Assembly: GCF_001547525.1 (NCBI RefSeq)
Contig: NZ_LNJP01000003.1
Location: forward strand, 1,922,001 to 1,986,000
From: Burkholderia anthina
GTDB lineage: Bacteria > Pseudomonadota > Gammaproteobacteria > Burkholderiales > Burkholderiaceae
DNA length: 64,000 nucleotides
Reading direction: 5' to 3'
The translations under genes and the position numbers were made by a program. Of the stretch, positions 47,126 to 58,089 are shown in pieces; positions within the stretch are counted from its first letter, which is position 1; every line of letters starts with the position of its first letter. The notes below the pieces were generated by a model. The model made no database searches. It was not told where the DNA came from and saw only the letters and a program-made list of their open reading frames with translations.

Positions 47126-47614
47126 ATGACGGGCGATACCCCGCTGACGATTTACCGCGACGTGGTGCGGCCCGAATGGGTCGACTACAACGGCCACCTG
47201 CGCGATGCGTTCTATCTGCTGATCTTCAGCTTCGCGACCGATGCATTGCTGGATCGCATCGGCCTCGACGACGCCGCGCGTCGCACGCGGGGCCGCTCGG
47301 TCTACACGCTCGAAGCGCACGTGAACTACCTGCACGAGATCAAGGAAGGCACGCCGGTGCGCGTCGATGCGCGCGTGCTCGCGCACGACGCGAAGCGGCT
47401 GCACCTGTATCTCGAACTGTTCGCGCAAGGGCATGACGACGCGGTATCGGCGAGCGAGCAGATGCTGCTGCACGTCGATACGCGCGACGGCGCGAAATCG
47501 GCGCCGTTCGACGACGACGTGGCCGCGCGCGTGGCGGAACTGCATGCGTTGCAGTGCGATTGCGCGGCGCCCGCGTATGCGGGCCGCGTGATCGCGCTGC
47601 CGCCGCGTCGCTAG
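47126..47614 (+). CDS. cdhB: Betainyl-CoA thioesterase (hotdog fold)
   Basis: 162 aa. The hotdog thioesterase pattern is visible: VDYNGHLRDAFYLLIFSFAT with a catalytic Asp-type N-terminus, then YTLEAHVNYLHEIKEGTPV. It hydrolyses betainyl-CoA to glycine betaine and CoA, which delivers betaine to the GbcAB route. The AAAGGACAGGCG Shine-Dalgarno lies in the short gap after cdhA. Confidence 0.85.
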   Translation: MTGDTPLTIYRDVVRPEWVDYNGHLRDAFYLLIFSFATDALLDRIGLDDAARRTRGRSVYTLEAHVNYLHEIKEGTPVRVDARVLAHDAKRLHLYLELFAQGHDDAVSASEQMLLHVDTRDGAKSAPFDDDVAARVAELHALQCDCAAPAYAGRVIALPPRR

Positions 47615-47669
47615 CGGCGCGCTTTACCGTCGATCTTCGACCTTCCACTTCCGCCGCGGAGCGCACACG

Positions 47670-48626
47670 ATGCTCGAACCGGAAATCGCGGCGTTCGTCG
47701 CGGCCGTCGACGCGTGGTATCCGGCCGATGCGGCGGCGCGCCCGCCCGACGAGCAGCGCCGCCTCTACGACCGCTTCGCGGCCGAATGGACGCCGGCCGC
47801 GCTGCCGGCCGGCATCGTGCAGCAGAACGCCGAGTGGCGCGCGCCGGACGGCCGCACGATCGCGCTGCGGCGCTATACGTCCGTGCACGGCGCGCCGCGC
47901 GGCACGGTGTTGTTTTTTCATGGCGGCGGTTTCGTCGTCGGCTCGCTCGACAGCCATGCGTTGATCACCGCGCAACTGGCGGCCGATACCGGCCTCGACG
48001 TGATCGCGGTCGACTATCGGCTGGCGCCCGAACACCGTGCGCCGGCCGCGCTTGAAGATTGCCTGGCCGTCACGCGTGCCGCACGCGATGCGCGCTGGCC
48101 GTTCGGGCGCTGCGTGCATCCGCTGACGCTCGCGGGCGACAGCGCGGGCGGGATGCTCGCGGCGGCGGTGGCGACCGCGCTGCGCGATGCGGGCGAAAGC
48201 GGCGTGGACCGCATCGCGCTCGTCTATCCGATGCTCGGCTTCGAACCGCAATCGCCTGCGCGTGAAGCCGAAGCGCACGCGCCGATGCTGACGCTCGACG
48301 ACGTGCACCGCTATCGTGAGCTGTACTGGAGCGGCAGCCTTCGCGACGTGCTGCGCGACGGCGATCCGCTGCTGCGCGCGTCGGTGCCGCTCGAAGCCAC
48401 TCGCTTCGACGGGCTGCCGCCGGTGCTGGCGATCGGCGCGGAGCATGATCCGCTGCGCGACGATGCGCGCGTGTACGTCGAGCGGATTCGCGCGGCCGGC
48501 GGCGTCGCGCACTACTGGATGGGAGAGGGGCTGGTGCATGGCTGCTGGCGCGCGCTCGGGACGAGCCCGCAGGCCGCACGGATGCACCGGACGGTCGGCG
48601 GGTTCTTGCTCGCACCATACGCGTAG
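47670..48626 (+). CDS. HSL-family alpha/beta hydrolase, probable acylcarnitine esterase
   Basis: 318 aa. The oxyanion motif HGGGFVVGS, the nucleophile motif GDSAGG and a C-terminal His (EGLVHGCWR) form the family triad with Asp in GAEHDPLRDDA. In the Pseudomonas carnitine operon the gene at this place (hocS) is a hydrolase for short-chain O-acylcarnitines. The same role is likely here by position, since the fold alone does not reveal substrate. It sits 55 bases after cdhB. Confidence 0.8.
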   Translation: MLEPEIAAFVAAVDAWYPADAAARPPDEQRRLYDRFAAEWTPAALPAGIVQQNAEWRAPDGRTIALRRYTSVHGAPRGTVLFFHGGGFVVGSLDSHALITAQLAADTGLDVIAVDYRLAPEHRAPAALEDCLAVTRAARDARWPFGRCVHPLTLAGDSAGGMLAAAVATALRDAGESGVDRIALVYPMLGFEPQSPAREAEAHAPMLTLDDVHRYRELYWSGSLRDVLRDGDPLLRASVPLEATRFDGLPPVLAIGAEHDPLRDDARVYVERIRAAGGVAHYWMGEGLVHGCWRALGTSPQAARMHRTVGGFLLAPYA

Positions 48627-48649
48627 CGGGCGTTTTCCGGGAGGCAACG

Positions 48650-49843
48650 ATGCAGGCAGCAGCGCAACACCGTATCGAGGACTGGCGGACGTTTTCGGCC
48701 GACGCGGCCATCGCGGCGGCGACGATCGGCGATGGCGCGGTGCACGTCGAGTGGAGCGACGCGCGACGATCGCCATTTCATTTCGACTGGCTGCGCGACA
48801 ACTGCGCGTGTTCGGCGTGCGTGCATGCGATCACGCGCGAACAGGTGTTCGAGATCGCCGATGCGCGCGACGATCTGTCCGCGCTCACCGTGCACGTCGA
48901 AACCGACGGCGCGCTGCATGTGGAATGGAACGACGGGCACCGCAGCGCGTGGTCGCCGGGATGGTTGCGTGCGCATGCGTACGACGACGCGTCGCGCGCC
49001 GAGCGCGTGGCCGCGCACGGGCGGCACGTATGGACCGGCGACGATGCAACGGCGATCGGTGTGTTCGCGTGGCGCGACGTGATGGAGGACGACCGCGCGT
49101 TGTTCGCATGGCTCGGCGCATTGCAGCGCACGGGGCTCACGCTCGTCGAGGGCGTGCCGGCCGAGCGCGGCCGCGTGGACGAGATCGCGCGCCGCGTCGG
49201 CCTGATCCGCGAAAGCAATTTCGGCGTGCTGTTCGACGTCGAATCGAAGCCGCGCCCGGACAGCAATGCGTATACGTCGCTGAATCTGCCGCCGCACACC
49301 GACCTGCCGACGCGCGAATTGCAGCCGGGCGTGCAGTTCCTGCATTGCCTTGCGAACGATGCGACGGGCGGCGACAGCATCTTCCTCGACGGCTTCGCGC
49401 TCGCGGACGCGCTGCGGCGCGAACATCCGGACGATTTCGAGCGGCTCGCGTCGACGCCGTTCGAGTTCTGGAACAAGAGCGCGAACAGCGACTACCGCTG
49501 TTCGGCGCCGGTGATCGGGCGCGATGCGCGCGGCAACGTGACGGAAGTGCGTGTCGCGAACTTCCTGCGCGGGCCGCTCGATGCGCCGGCCGGCTCGGTG
49601 GCGGCCGTCTATCGTGCGTACCGGCGGTTCCTCGCGCTGGCGCGCGAACCGCGCTTTCGCGTGCAGCGCCGGCTGCGGGCGGGCGACATGTGGGCGTTCG
49701 ACAACCGGCGCGTGCTGCATGCGCGCACGGCGTTCGAGCCGTCGACGGGCCGCCGGCACTTGCAGGGCTGCTACGTCGATCGCGACGAGTTGCTGTCGCG
49801 GTGGCGGGTGCTGTCGCGGTCGGTGCCGGCCGCAGTGCGCTGA
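48650..49843 (+). CDS. Gamma-butyrobetaine dioxygenase
   Basis: 397 aa. The N-terminal GBBH-like domain has a zinc-type Cys cluster (FDWLRDNCACSACVHAITRE). The TauD-type catalytic domain carries the iron ligands His-x-Asp in LPPHTDLPT and the distal His in RRVLHARTAFE, with Arg in GRRHLQGCY for 2-oxoglutarate. It hydroxylates gamma-butyrobetaine to L-carnitine using O2 and 2-oxoglutarate. Placed last in the carnitine operon, it extends the pathway one step upstream. GGAGGCAACG precedes the start. Confidence 0.9.
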   Translation: MQAAAQHRIEDWRTFSADAAIAAATIGDGAVHVEWSDARRSPFHFDWLRDNCACSACVHAITREQVFEIADARDDLSALTVHVETDGALHVEWNDGHRSAWSPGWLRAHAYDDASRAERVAAHGRHVWTGDDATAIGVFAWRDVMEDDRALFAWLGALQRTGLTLVEGVPAERGRVDEIARRVGLIRESNFGVLFDVESKPRPDSNAYTSLNLPPHTDLPTRELQPGVQFLHCLANDATGGDSIFLDGFALADALRREHPDDFERLASTPFEFWNKSANSDYRCSAPVIGRDARGNVTEVRVANFLRGPLDAPAGSVAAVYRAYRRFLALAREPRFRVQRRLRAGDMWAFDNRRVLHARTAFEPSTGRRHLQGCYVDRDELLSRWRVLSRSVPAAVR

Positions 49844-49958
49844 CCCGCGCACCCGGCGCATTCACGCACGCCTTTTCGGGGAAAAAGCACCCGGACGCGA
49901 GGCGTCCGGGCGAAGCCACCCGCTGCCGGGCGGCGGAGGTATGCGTTTCACAAAGAAC

Positions 49959-49982
49959 ACGAGCCCCGCGAACGGGGCTCGT
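49959..49982 (-). terminator. Terminator of the DUF4148 gene
   Basis: A perfect hairpin, ACGAGCCCCG and CGGGGCTCGT around a four-base loop, is followed on the minus strand by a moderately T-rich tail (GTTCTTTGTG). It lies about 55 bases past the DUF4148 stop. A second stem, CCCGGACGC/GCGTCCGGG near 49889-49909, sits after the dioxygenase gene on the plus strand but lacks a T run. Confidence 0.65.
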
Positions 49983-50036
49983 CAGGACTGCGTGACTTCA
50001 TCGCGCGACGCGCGGCGCCCGCCGGGGCGCCTCGGC

Positions 50037-50336
50037 TTATTGGCCGAAGAAGATCGAGTCGCGTGCGTTCGACGAAGCGGCAGCCGGTGCGCCCGAGTGG
50101 ACGAGCGGCGCCGGTTGCGCGCCGTAGCCGCTGGTGTCGGCGCCATGCACGCGCGCTTCGGCGCTCTGGATGTCGTTCGGGTAGTACGGGCTCGACACGC
50201 CCGGCTTGTAGCCGGCTTGTTCGAGCTGGACGAGTTCGTTGCGCACTTGAGCGCGCGTCACGGTGCTTTGGGCAAACGCGCCGAACGAAGCGGACAGGGC
50301 GGCAGCGGCAACGACTGCGGAAACGAGCGATTTCAT
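50037..50336 (-). CDS. DUF4148 domain small exported protein
   Basis: 99 aa. A signal peptide (MKSLVSAVVAAAALSASFGA, cleavage near AFA-QST) is followed by the DUF4148 core TRAQVRNELVQLEQAGYKPG and YYPNDIQSAEARVHG. These small periplasmic proteins are abundant in Burkholderia and of unknown function. The start at 50336 follows GGAGG; an in-frame ATG 60 bases upstream is not needed. It is a single gene with its own terminator. Confidence 0.9.
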   Translation of the reverse strand: MKSLVSAVVAAAALSASFGAFAQSTVTRAQVRNELVQLEQAGYKPGVSSPYYPNDIQSAEARVHGADTSGYGAQPAPLVHSGAPAAASSNARDSIFFGQ

Positions 50337-50396
50337 GGTGACCTCCGGTGTTTTATTGAGTTCGCTCTCGACACCATGTCTTGAGCGATTGATCAA

Positions 50397-50425
50397 ATCT
50401 TAGTCACCGGCGTGTTCAGGGTAAA
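50397..50425 (-). promoter_or_regulatory. Candidate promoter of the DUF4148 gene
   Basis: On the minus strand TTTACC (from 50425) and TAAGAT (50402-50397) are separated by exactly 17 bases; each matches the sigma-70 consensus at 4 of 6 positions. The start codon lies about 60 bases downstream. This is a by-eye call. Confidence 0.4.
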
Positions 50426-50550
50426 CGCTGATTTTGACGATAAATTGTTTCCTGGCCGGTAACAGTGCGGCGTCGAATCAGTCTTTCAACGGGCTTTCTT
50501 TTCGATGGGCGTAATAAGTATGAAGAATGTTGCGGCGGGCGGTGCGCGGT

Positions 50551-51537
50551 TCAGCGTGCCTCGGCCGCCGAGTCGAACGGCCGGCGCTGCGAGCGTCCAG
50601 CGGGCGCGTCGGCGCTGAGAAAGCGCACACCCGTCGCGGCTTCCGATGCTTCCCACAGCAACGCCGCCGACGCCGCATTGCGCGCCGCGCGCGGCACGCT
50701 TGCCGGCGCCGGCAGCCCGCGCGATTCGAACCAGCCGGACGGACCGATGTACGCGCCGCCGGCCAGATCGGGCGACGTCGCCGCATGAATCGCCGGCAGC
50801 GCGCCCTGGTCGGCCGGCTGGGCGAGATAACGGTTCGCGGCACGCATCATCGCGGCGCGGGCGGGCGAGCGGTCCATTGACGGGCCGGCGAACTGCAGAT
50901 TGGTTGCCGCGTAGCCGGGGTGCGCGGCCACGCTGATGCCGGCGAACGCCGCGCGTTCGAAGCGGCGCTGCAACTTGATCGCGAACACGAGGTTCGCGAG
51001 CTTGCTGTCGCAGTAAGCGAGATAACGGTTGTAGCGCTGCGCGGCGCGCAGGTCGTCCACGCGAATCCGGCCGCCGCGGTTGAAGCCGCTCGACATCGTG
51101 ACGACGCGCGGCCGGCGCGCGGCGCCCAGCGCCGGCAGAAGATGGCCGGTCAGCGCGAAATGGCCAAGGTGGTTGGTGCCGAACTGCATCTCGAAGCCGT
51201 CGCGCGTGTGCCGCAGCGGCAGGAACATCACGCCGGCGTTGTTGCACAGGATGTCGACGCGGCCGTGGCGTTCGCCCACGTCGGCCGCGAAGCGCGCGAT
51301 CGACGCGAGATCGGCGAGGTCGAGCGGATCGACTTCGACGCGTGCATGAGGATGAAGCCGGCGGATCGCGTCGGCCGCCTGCGCGCCGCGCGTGGCGTCG
51401 CGGCAGCCCATCACGACCGTCGCGCCTTTCGCGGCCAGCGTCTCCGCGAGCTGCCAGCCGAGGCCGCTGTTGGCGCCCGTCACGACCGCGACCTTGCCGC
51501 CTTGCGCCGGGACGTGGCGCGCGCTCCATGCATGCAT
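50551..51537 (-). CDS. Short-chain dehydrogenase/reductase, retinol-dehydrogenase-like
   Basis: 328 aa. The cofactor motif TGANSGLGWQLAE, the NNAGVM motif and the active-site YNRYLAYCDSKLANL (Tyr-x-x-x-Lys as YCDSK) are present. The length and the extended substrate region fit the WWOX/retinol-dehydrogenase-like group. ATG 51537 was chosen because GGAGG lies 5 bases upstream; another ATG 12 bases earlier overlaps that Shine-Dalgarno. It is a single gene. A perfect 20-bp palindrome covers its promoter start region. Substrate unknown. Confidence 0.83.
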   Translation of the reverse strand: MHAWSARHVPAQGGKVAVVTGANSGLGWQLAETLAAKGATVVMGCRDATRGAQAADAIRRLHPHARVEVDPLDLADLASIARFAADVGERHGRVDILCNNAGVMFLPLRHTRDGFEMQFGTNHLGHFALTGHLLPALGAARRPRVVTMSSGFNRGGRIRVDDLRAAQRYNRYLAYCDSKLANLVFAIKLQRRFERAAFAGISVAAHPGYAATNLQFAGPSMDRSPARAAMMRAANRYLAQPADQGALPAIHAATSPDLAGGAYIGPSGWFESRGLPAPASVPRAARNAASAALLWEASEAATGVRFLSADAPAGRSQRRPFDSAAEAR

Positions 51538-51580
51538 GTCTGCCTCCATCGGCGCGACCGGTCGGCCGCGACACGTAACC

Positions 51581-51627
51581 GTTACATCGAGTGATGTAAC
51601 GATAGTGCGGACGGACGTCGCAGACAA
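51581..51627 (-). promoter_or_regulatory. Promoter and perfect palindromic operator of the SDR gene
   Basis: A perfect palindrome GTTACATC-GAGT-GATGTAAC covers 51581-51600. On the minus strand a TTGTCT (-35, 51627-51622) and TATCGT (-10, 51604-51599) pair lies 17 bases apart, so the palindrome sits on the expected transcription start. This is the layout of a TetR- or MarR-type repressor site. No regulator gene adjoins it in this window. Confidence 0.6.
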
Positions 51628-51703
51628 GCAGGAGAATTAGACCGGCGCTTCTAGGGCTGGCGTATGGCGTGGCACCGCCAGCCCGGCGCACGGCCGGCAG
51701 GCG

Positions 51704-51994
51704 TTACCTGCTGCCGGCCAGCGCGAGCACCTCGGCGGCGGAGATCATGGCGGCGGCGTTCGCGGGGGCCGGGCGCTCGGCCGGGCGGAACACTTCGTCG
51801 CCGCGGTGAATGACCTGGCGCGACAGCGCGCAGGTGCCGGTGCGCTGCGCGAAGCGGCGGCGCCAGCGTTGTTCGCCGTAGTGGCAGCGGCCGGGTTCGA
51901 CCCAGCGCACGACGAGCAGCGTATCGGAACGTTCCAGAATTTCGACGTGGACGTCGGCGGGATCGAGCGCAGGCAGGGATTTGGAGGCCTTCAT
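51704..51994 (-). CDS. DUF3331-like small protein
   Basis: 96 aa, soluble. The core (DVHVEILERSDTLLVVRWVE, GRCHYGEQRWRRRFAQRTG, CALSRQVIHRGDEVFRP) resembles DUF3331 proteins, a family I know mainly from Burkholderia. TTAGGAAACGG precedes the ATG at 51994. Function is unknown. Its two Cys residues and charged beta-rich sequence suggest a small barrel-like domain. It is transcribed away from the fucose operon. Confidence 0.7.
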   Translation of the reverse strand: MKASKSLPALDPADVHVEILERSDTLLVVRWVEPGRCHYGEQRWRRRFAQRTGTCALSRQVIHRGDEVFRPAERPAPANAAAMISAAEVLALAGSR

Positions 51995-52190
51995 TTTGCC
52001 GTTTCCTAAAGCTCGTGCGGTTTCGGCCGTGGCAGTGGATGTCACTACCCGATGGCGAATCCGTAGCGGTTTCCATGAGTGGTGCGCTAAATGTAAGCGT
52101 CTGTGACCGGAAAAAACATCCTGTCCGGCTCGAATTACCTTTTGCCGATTTAGAAACAATCCACGCTTATTTTCGTGAAAAACCATGAAC

Positions 52191-52218
52191 AAAAAGCCCC
52201 GGACGGAAAGTCCGGGGC
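52191..52218 (-). terminator. Minus-strand rho-independent terminator with no obvious gene
   Basis: GCCCCGGAC and GTCCGGGGC (52196-52204 and 52210-52218) form a perfect stem with a five-base loop. On the minus strand it is followed by TTTTTG. It cannot serve the plus strand, which has no T run. The only minus-strand gene nearby (DUF3331-like) starts downstream of it. Confidence 0.85.
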
Positions 52219-52330
52219 GGAAAATCGGGCCGCGCACCGTGTCTGCTCGCCCAGTCACGGGATACATCGCCGGGGGACGGAGGTGCCCGCAGGGATCCGG
52301 CGCGGGCAGGGGGGCGATGTACCGGAAGCG
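52191..52330 (-). ncRNA. Candidate small RNA (minus strand), ending in a strong terminator
   Basis: On the minus strand a nested stem-loop (outer arms TACATCGCC 52263-52271 and GGCGATGTA 52313-52321; inner arms TGCCCGC 52284-52290 and GCGGGCA 52302-52308) is followed by about 45 bases of linker. A perfect 9-bp terminator hairpin with TTTTT comes next. There is no ORF with this end. The 5' end is unknown; the right boundary given is only the edge of the visible structure. No known RNA family is recognised. Confidence 0.4.
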
Positions 52331-52563
52331 CGGTCCGGCAGCACCATGATGACGTGCGCCACCCGTTGACACCCTGACGCGAACATGACTTTTTTGTCAG
52401 TTTACGTTGTCCGCCGCGCCGGGCGTTGCCCGGTGTTCGGCTGGAAGGCCCGCTGGTATTGGGTTTGAGCGGACCGCGGGGTGGTGCTTTAACGCCGCTC
52501 GCCCGCCGAATTCTTGCGCCCGACGGATTGAGCAGCCCTGGGTAAATACTGAATCCCAAGTTC

Positions 52564-52622
52564 GTGACAAACACGCCGTCCCTTCCTATGATTGGTTGGA
52601 CCTTTAGTCCTTTGTGCCAATC
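52564..52622 (+). promoter_or_regulatory. Promoter and probable FadR-type operator of the L-fucose operon
   Basis: GTGACA at 52564-52569 and TATGAT at 52587-52592 are 17 bases apart, each one mismatch from sigma-70 consensus. A dyad with outer arms GATTGG (52590-52595) and CCAATC (52617-52622) and inner GGAC/GTCC arms overlaps the -10 box and start point. A repressor bound here would block transcription; the FadR-type regulator at 61193 is the obvious candidate. Confidence 0.65.
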
Positions 52623-52658
52623 GGCCGACTGGCGGCCGGCTTTTTCGGAGACATGCTC

Positions 52659-53423
52659 ATGAGATTGCAGGGCAAACGCGCGCTGGTGACGGCGGCCGGG
52701 CAGGGCATTGGCCGCGCGACCGCGCTGCGGTTCGCGAGCGAGGGCGCCGACGTGCTGGCGACGGACGTCAACGAAGCCGCGCTGGTGCGGCTCGAGGCCG
52801 ACGCCGAGCGTGCGGGCGGCCGGCTGGTCACGCGGCGGCTCGACGTCACCGACGCGGGCGACATCACCGCGCTCGCCGCGAGCGAACGCGCGTTCGACGT
52901 GCTGTTCAACTGCGCGGGCTACGTGCACCACGGCTCGATCCTCGAGTGCGACGAAGACGCGTGGGCGTTCTCGCTGAACCTGAACGTCACGTCGATGTAC
53001 CGGCTGATCCGCGCGCTGTTGCCCGCGATGCTCGAAGCCGGCGGCGCGTCGATCGTCAACATGGCGTCGGCCGCGTCGAGCGTGAAGGGCGTGCCGAACC
53101 GCTTCGTGTACGGCACCACCAAGGCGGCCGTGATCGGGCTGACCAAGGCGGTGGCGGCCGATTTCGTCGAGCGCGGCATCCGCTGCAACGCGATCTGCCC
53201 GGGCACGATCGAATCTCCGTCGCTCGAGCAGCGCATCGCCGACCAGGCGCGCACGCGCCACGTGTCCGCCGACGAGGTACGCCAGGCATTCGTCGCGCGC
53301 CAGCCGATCGGCCGCATCGGCACCGCGGACGAAGTGGCCGCGCTCGCGCTGTATCTGGCGTCCGACGAAGCGTCGTTCACCACCGGCACGATTCACCTGA
53401 TCGACGGCGGCTGGTCGAACTGA
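52659..53423 (+). CDS. 2-keto-3-deoxy-L-fuconate dehydrogenase (SDR)
   Basis: 254 aa. SDR motifs are visible: TAAGQGIGRATALRF, FNCAGYVHHGSI, MASAASS, YGTTKAAV and ICPGTIESPSLEQR. The last segment is typical of 2-keto-3-deoxy-L-fuconate 4-dehydrogenases. It makes 2,4-diketo-3-deoxy-L-fuconate with NAD+. ATG 52659 is 8 bases after GGAG; an ATG 6 bases earlier is too close. It leads an operon that carries every enzyme of the oxidative L-fucose route. Confidence 0.85.
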   Translation: MRLQGKRALVTAAGQGIGRATALRFASEGADVLATDVNEAALVRLEADAERAGGRLVTRRLDVTDAGDITALAASERAFDVLFNCAGYVHHGSILECDEDAWAFSLNLNVTSMYRLIRALLPAMLEAGGASIVNMASAASSVKGVPNRFVYGTTKAAVIGLTKAVAADFVERGIRCNAICPGTIESPSLEQRIADQARTRHVSADEVRQAFVARQPIGRIGTADEVAALALYLASDEASFTTGTIHLIDGGWSN

Positions 53424-53502
53424 CCGCGTCTGGCCGACCGCGTCTAGCCGACCGCGTCTGCCCGACCACGCCTTCCCATTCACTTTCCGTTCAGACAACG
53501 AC

Positions 53503-56512
<3,010 letters not shown>

Positions 56513-56524
56513 GGGCCGCGCGCG

Positions 56525-58063
56525 ATGCAACCCGACCTGAACCCGAACACTGCCCCGCCGCTGATCGCGCTGACCGGCATCGGCAAGCGCTTTCCGGGCG
56601 TGCAGGCGCTCGACGATTGCCGTTTCGACCTGCGCGCGGGCGAAGTGCATGCGCTGATGGGCGAGAACGGCGCCGGCAAGTCGACGCTAATGAAGATTCT
56701 CGCGGGCGTGTACCAGAAGGACGAAGGCGAGATCCGGATGGACGGCCGCCCGGTGGAGATCGCCGATCCGCGCACCGCCCAGGCGCTCGGCATCGGCATC
56801 ATCCATCAGGAGCTGAACCTGATGAATCACCTGAGCGTCGCGCAGAACATCTTCATCGGTCGCGAGCCGCGCGGCCGCTTCGGCGTGTTCGTCGACGAAG
56901 AGAAGCTCAACCGCGACGCGGCCGCGATCTTCCGGCGGATGCGGCTCGATCTCGACCCGCGCACGCAGGTCGGCCGGCTGACGGTCGCGAAGCAGCAGAT
57001 GGTCGAGATCGCGAAGGCGCTGTCGTTCGACTCGCGCGCGCTGATCATGGACGAGCCGACCGCCGCGCTGAACAACGCGGAGATCGCCGAACTGTTCCGC
57101 ATCATCCGCGACCTGCGCGCGAACGGGGTCGGCATCGTGTACATCTCGCACAAGATGGACGAGCTGCGCCAGATCGCCGATCGCGTGACCGTGATGCGCG
57201 ACGGCAAGTATGTCGCGACCGTGCCGATGGCGGGTACGTCGATGGAATCGATCATCTCGATGATGGTCGGCCGCCAGCTCGATACGGAAAGCCGCACGCC
57301 GCCCGATACGTCCGCGAACGAGATTGCGCTCGAGGTGCGCGGGCTGTCGCGCGGCCGCGCGATCCGCGACGTCGGCTTCACGCTGCGGCGCGGCGAGATC
57401 CTCGGCTTCGCCGGGCTGATGGGCGCGGGCCGCACCGAGGTCGCGCGTGCGGTATTCGGCGCGGATCCGGTGGACGCGGGCGAGATCCGCGTGCACGGCC
57501 GGGCCGTGACGATCCGCACGCCCGCCGATGCGGTGAAATATGGCATCGGCTACCTGTCCGAGGATCGCAAGCACTTCGGGCTCGCGGTCGGGATGGACGT
57601 GCAGAACAACATCGCGCTGTCGAGCATGCGCCGCTTCGTGCGCCGCGGCCTGTTCCTCGATGCGCGCGCGATGCGCGACGCCGCGCAGTCGTACGTACGG
57701 CGGCTCGCGATCCGCACGCCGTCGGTCGCGCAGCCCGCGCGACTGCTGTCGGGCGGCAACCAGCAGAAGATCGTGATCGCGAAGTGGCTGCTGCGCGACT
57801 GCGACATCCTGTTCTTCGACGAGCCGACGCGCGGCATCGACGTCGGCGCGAAAAGCGAGATCTACAAGCTGCTCGACGCGCTGGCCGCCGACGGCAAGGC
57901 GATCGTGATGATCTCGTCGGAGTTGCCCGAGGTGCTGCGCATGAGCCACCGGATTCTCGTGATGTGCGAAGGCCGCGTGACCGGCGAATTGCGCGCGGCC
58001 GACGCCACGCAGGAAAAGATCATGCAGCTCGCGACGCAGCGCGAGTCGACCGTGTTGTCCTGA
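56525..58063 (+). CDS. L-fucose ABC transporter ATP-binding protein (double ATPase, CUT2)
   Basis: 512 aa, two ABC domains. First domain: Walker [10 protein letters not shown] and Walker [13 protein letters not shown], with the degenerate signature LTVAKQQ. Second domain: GLMGAGRTE and a complete [29 protein letters not shown]. It is RbsA/XylG-like. With the permease and binding protein that follow it forms a complete importer; the ligand, L-fucose (or a close deoxy sugar), is inferred from the enclosing pathway genes. Confidence 0.88.
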   Translation: MQPDLNPNTAPPLIALTGIGKRFPGVQALDDCRFDLRAGEVHALMGENGAGKSTLMKILAGVYQKDEGEIRMDGRPVEIADPRTAQALGIGIIHQELNLMNHLSVAQNIFIGREPRGRFGVFVDEEKLNRDAAAIFRRMRLDLDPRTQVGRLTVAKQQMVEIAKALSFDSRALIMDEPTAALNNAEIAELFRIIRDLRANGVGIVYISHKMDELRQIADRVTVMRDGKYVATVPMAGTSMESIISMMVGRQLDTESRTPPDTSANEIALEVRGLSRGRAIRDVGFTLRRGEILGFAGLMGAGRTEVARAVFGADPVDAGEIRVHGRAVTIRTPADAVKYGIGYLSEDRKHFGLAVGMDVQNNIALSSMRRFVRRGLFLDARAMRDAAQSYVRRLAIRTPSVAQPARLLSGGNQQKIVIAKWLLRDCDILFFDEPTRGIDVGAKSEIYKLLDALAADGKAIVMISSELPEVLRMSHRILVMCEGRVTGELRAADATQEKIMQLATQRESTVLS

Positions 58064-58089
58064 ATCAGACGCTCAGACGCCCAACGATC

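Larger units (their letters stand above)
51995..52658. promoter_or_regulatory. 664-bp region with a candidate RNA, a terminator and the fucose promoter
   Basis: No convincing protein gene lies here. It holds, from left to right, the upstream region of the DUF3331-like gene, a minus-strand terminator at 52191-52218, a nested hairpin at 52263-52321, a small CCGGGC-GTT-GCCCGG hairpin near 52420-52435, and the fucose operon promoter at 52564-52592. The terminator has no protein gene upstream of it on its own strand, which is the reason to suspect an RNA gene. Confidence 0.5.
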
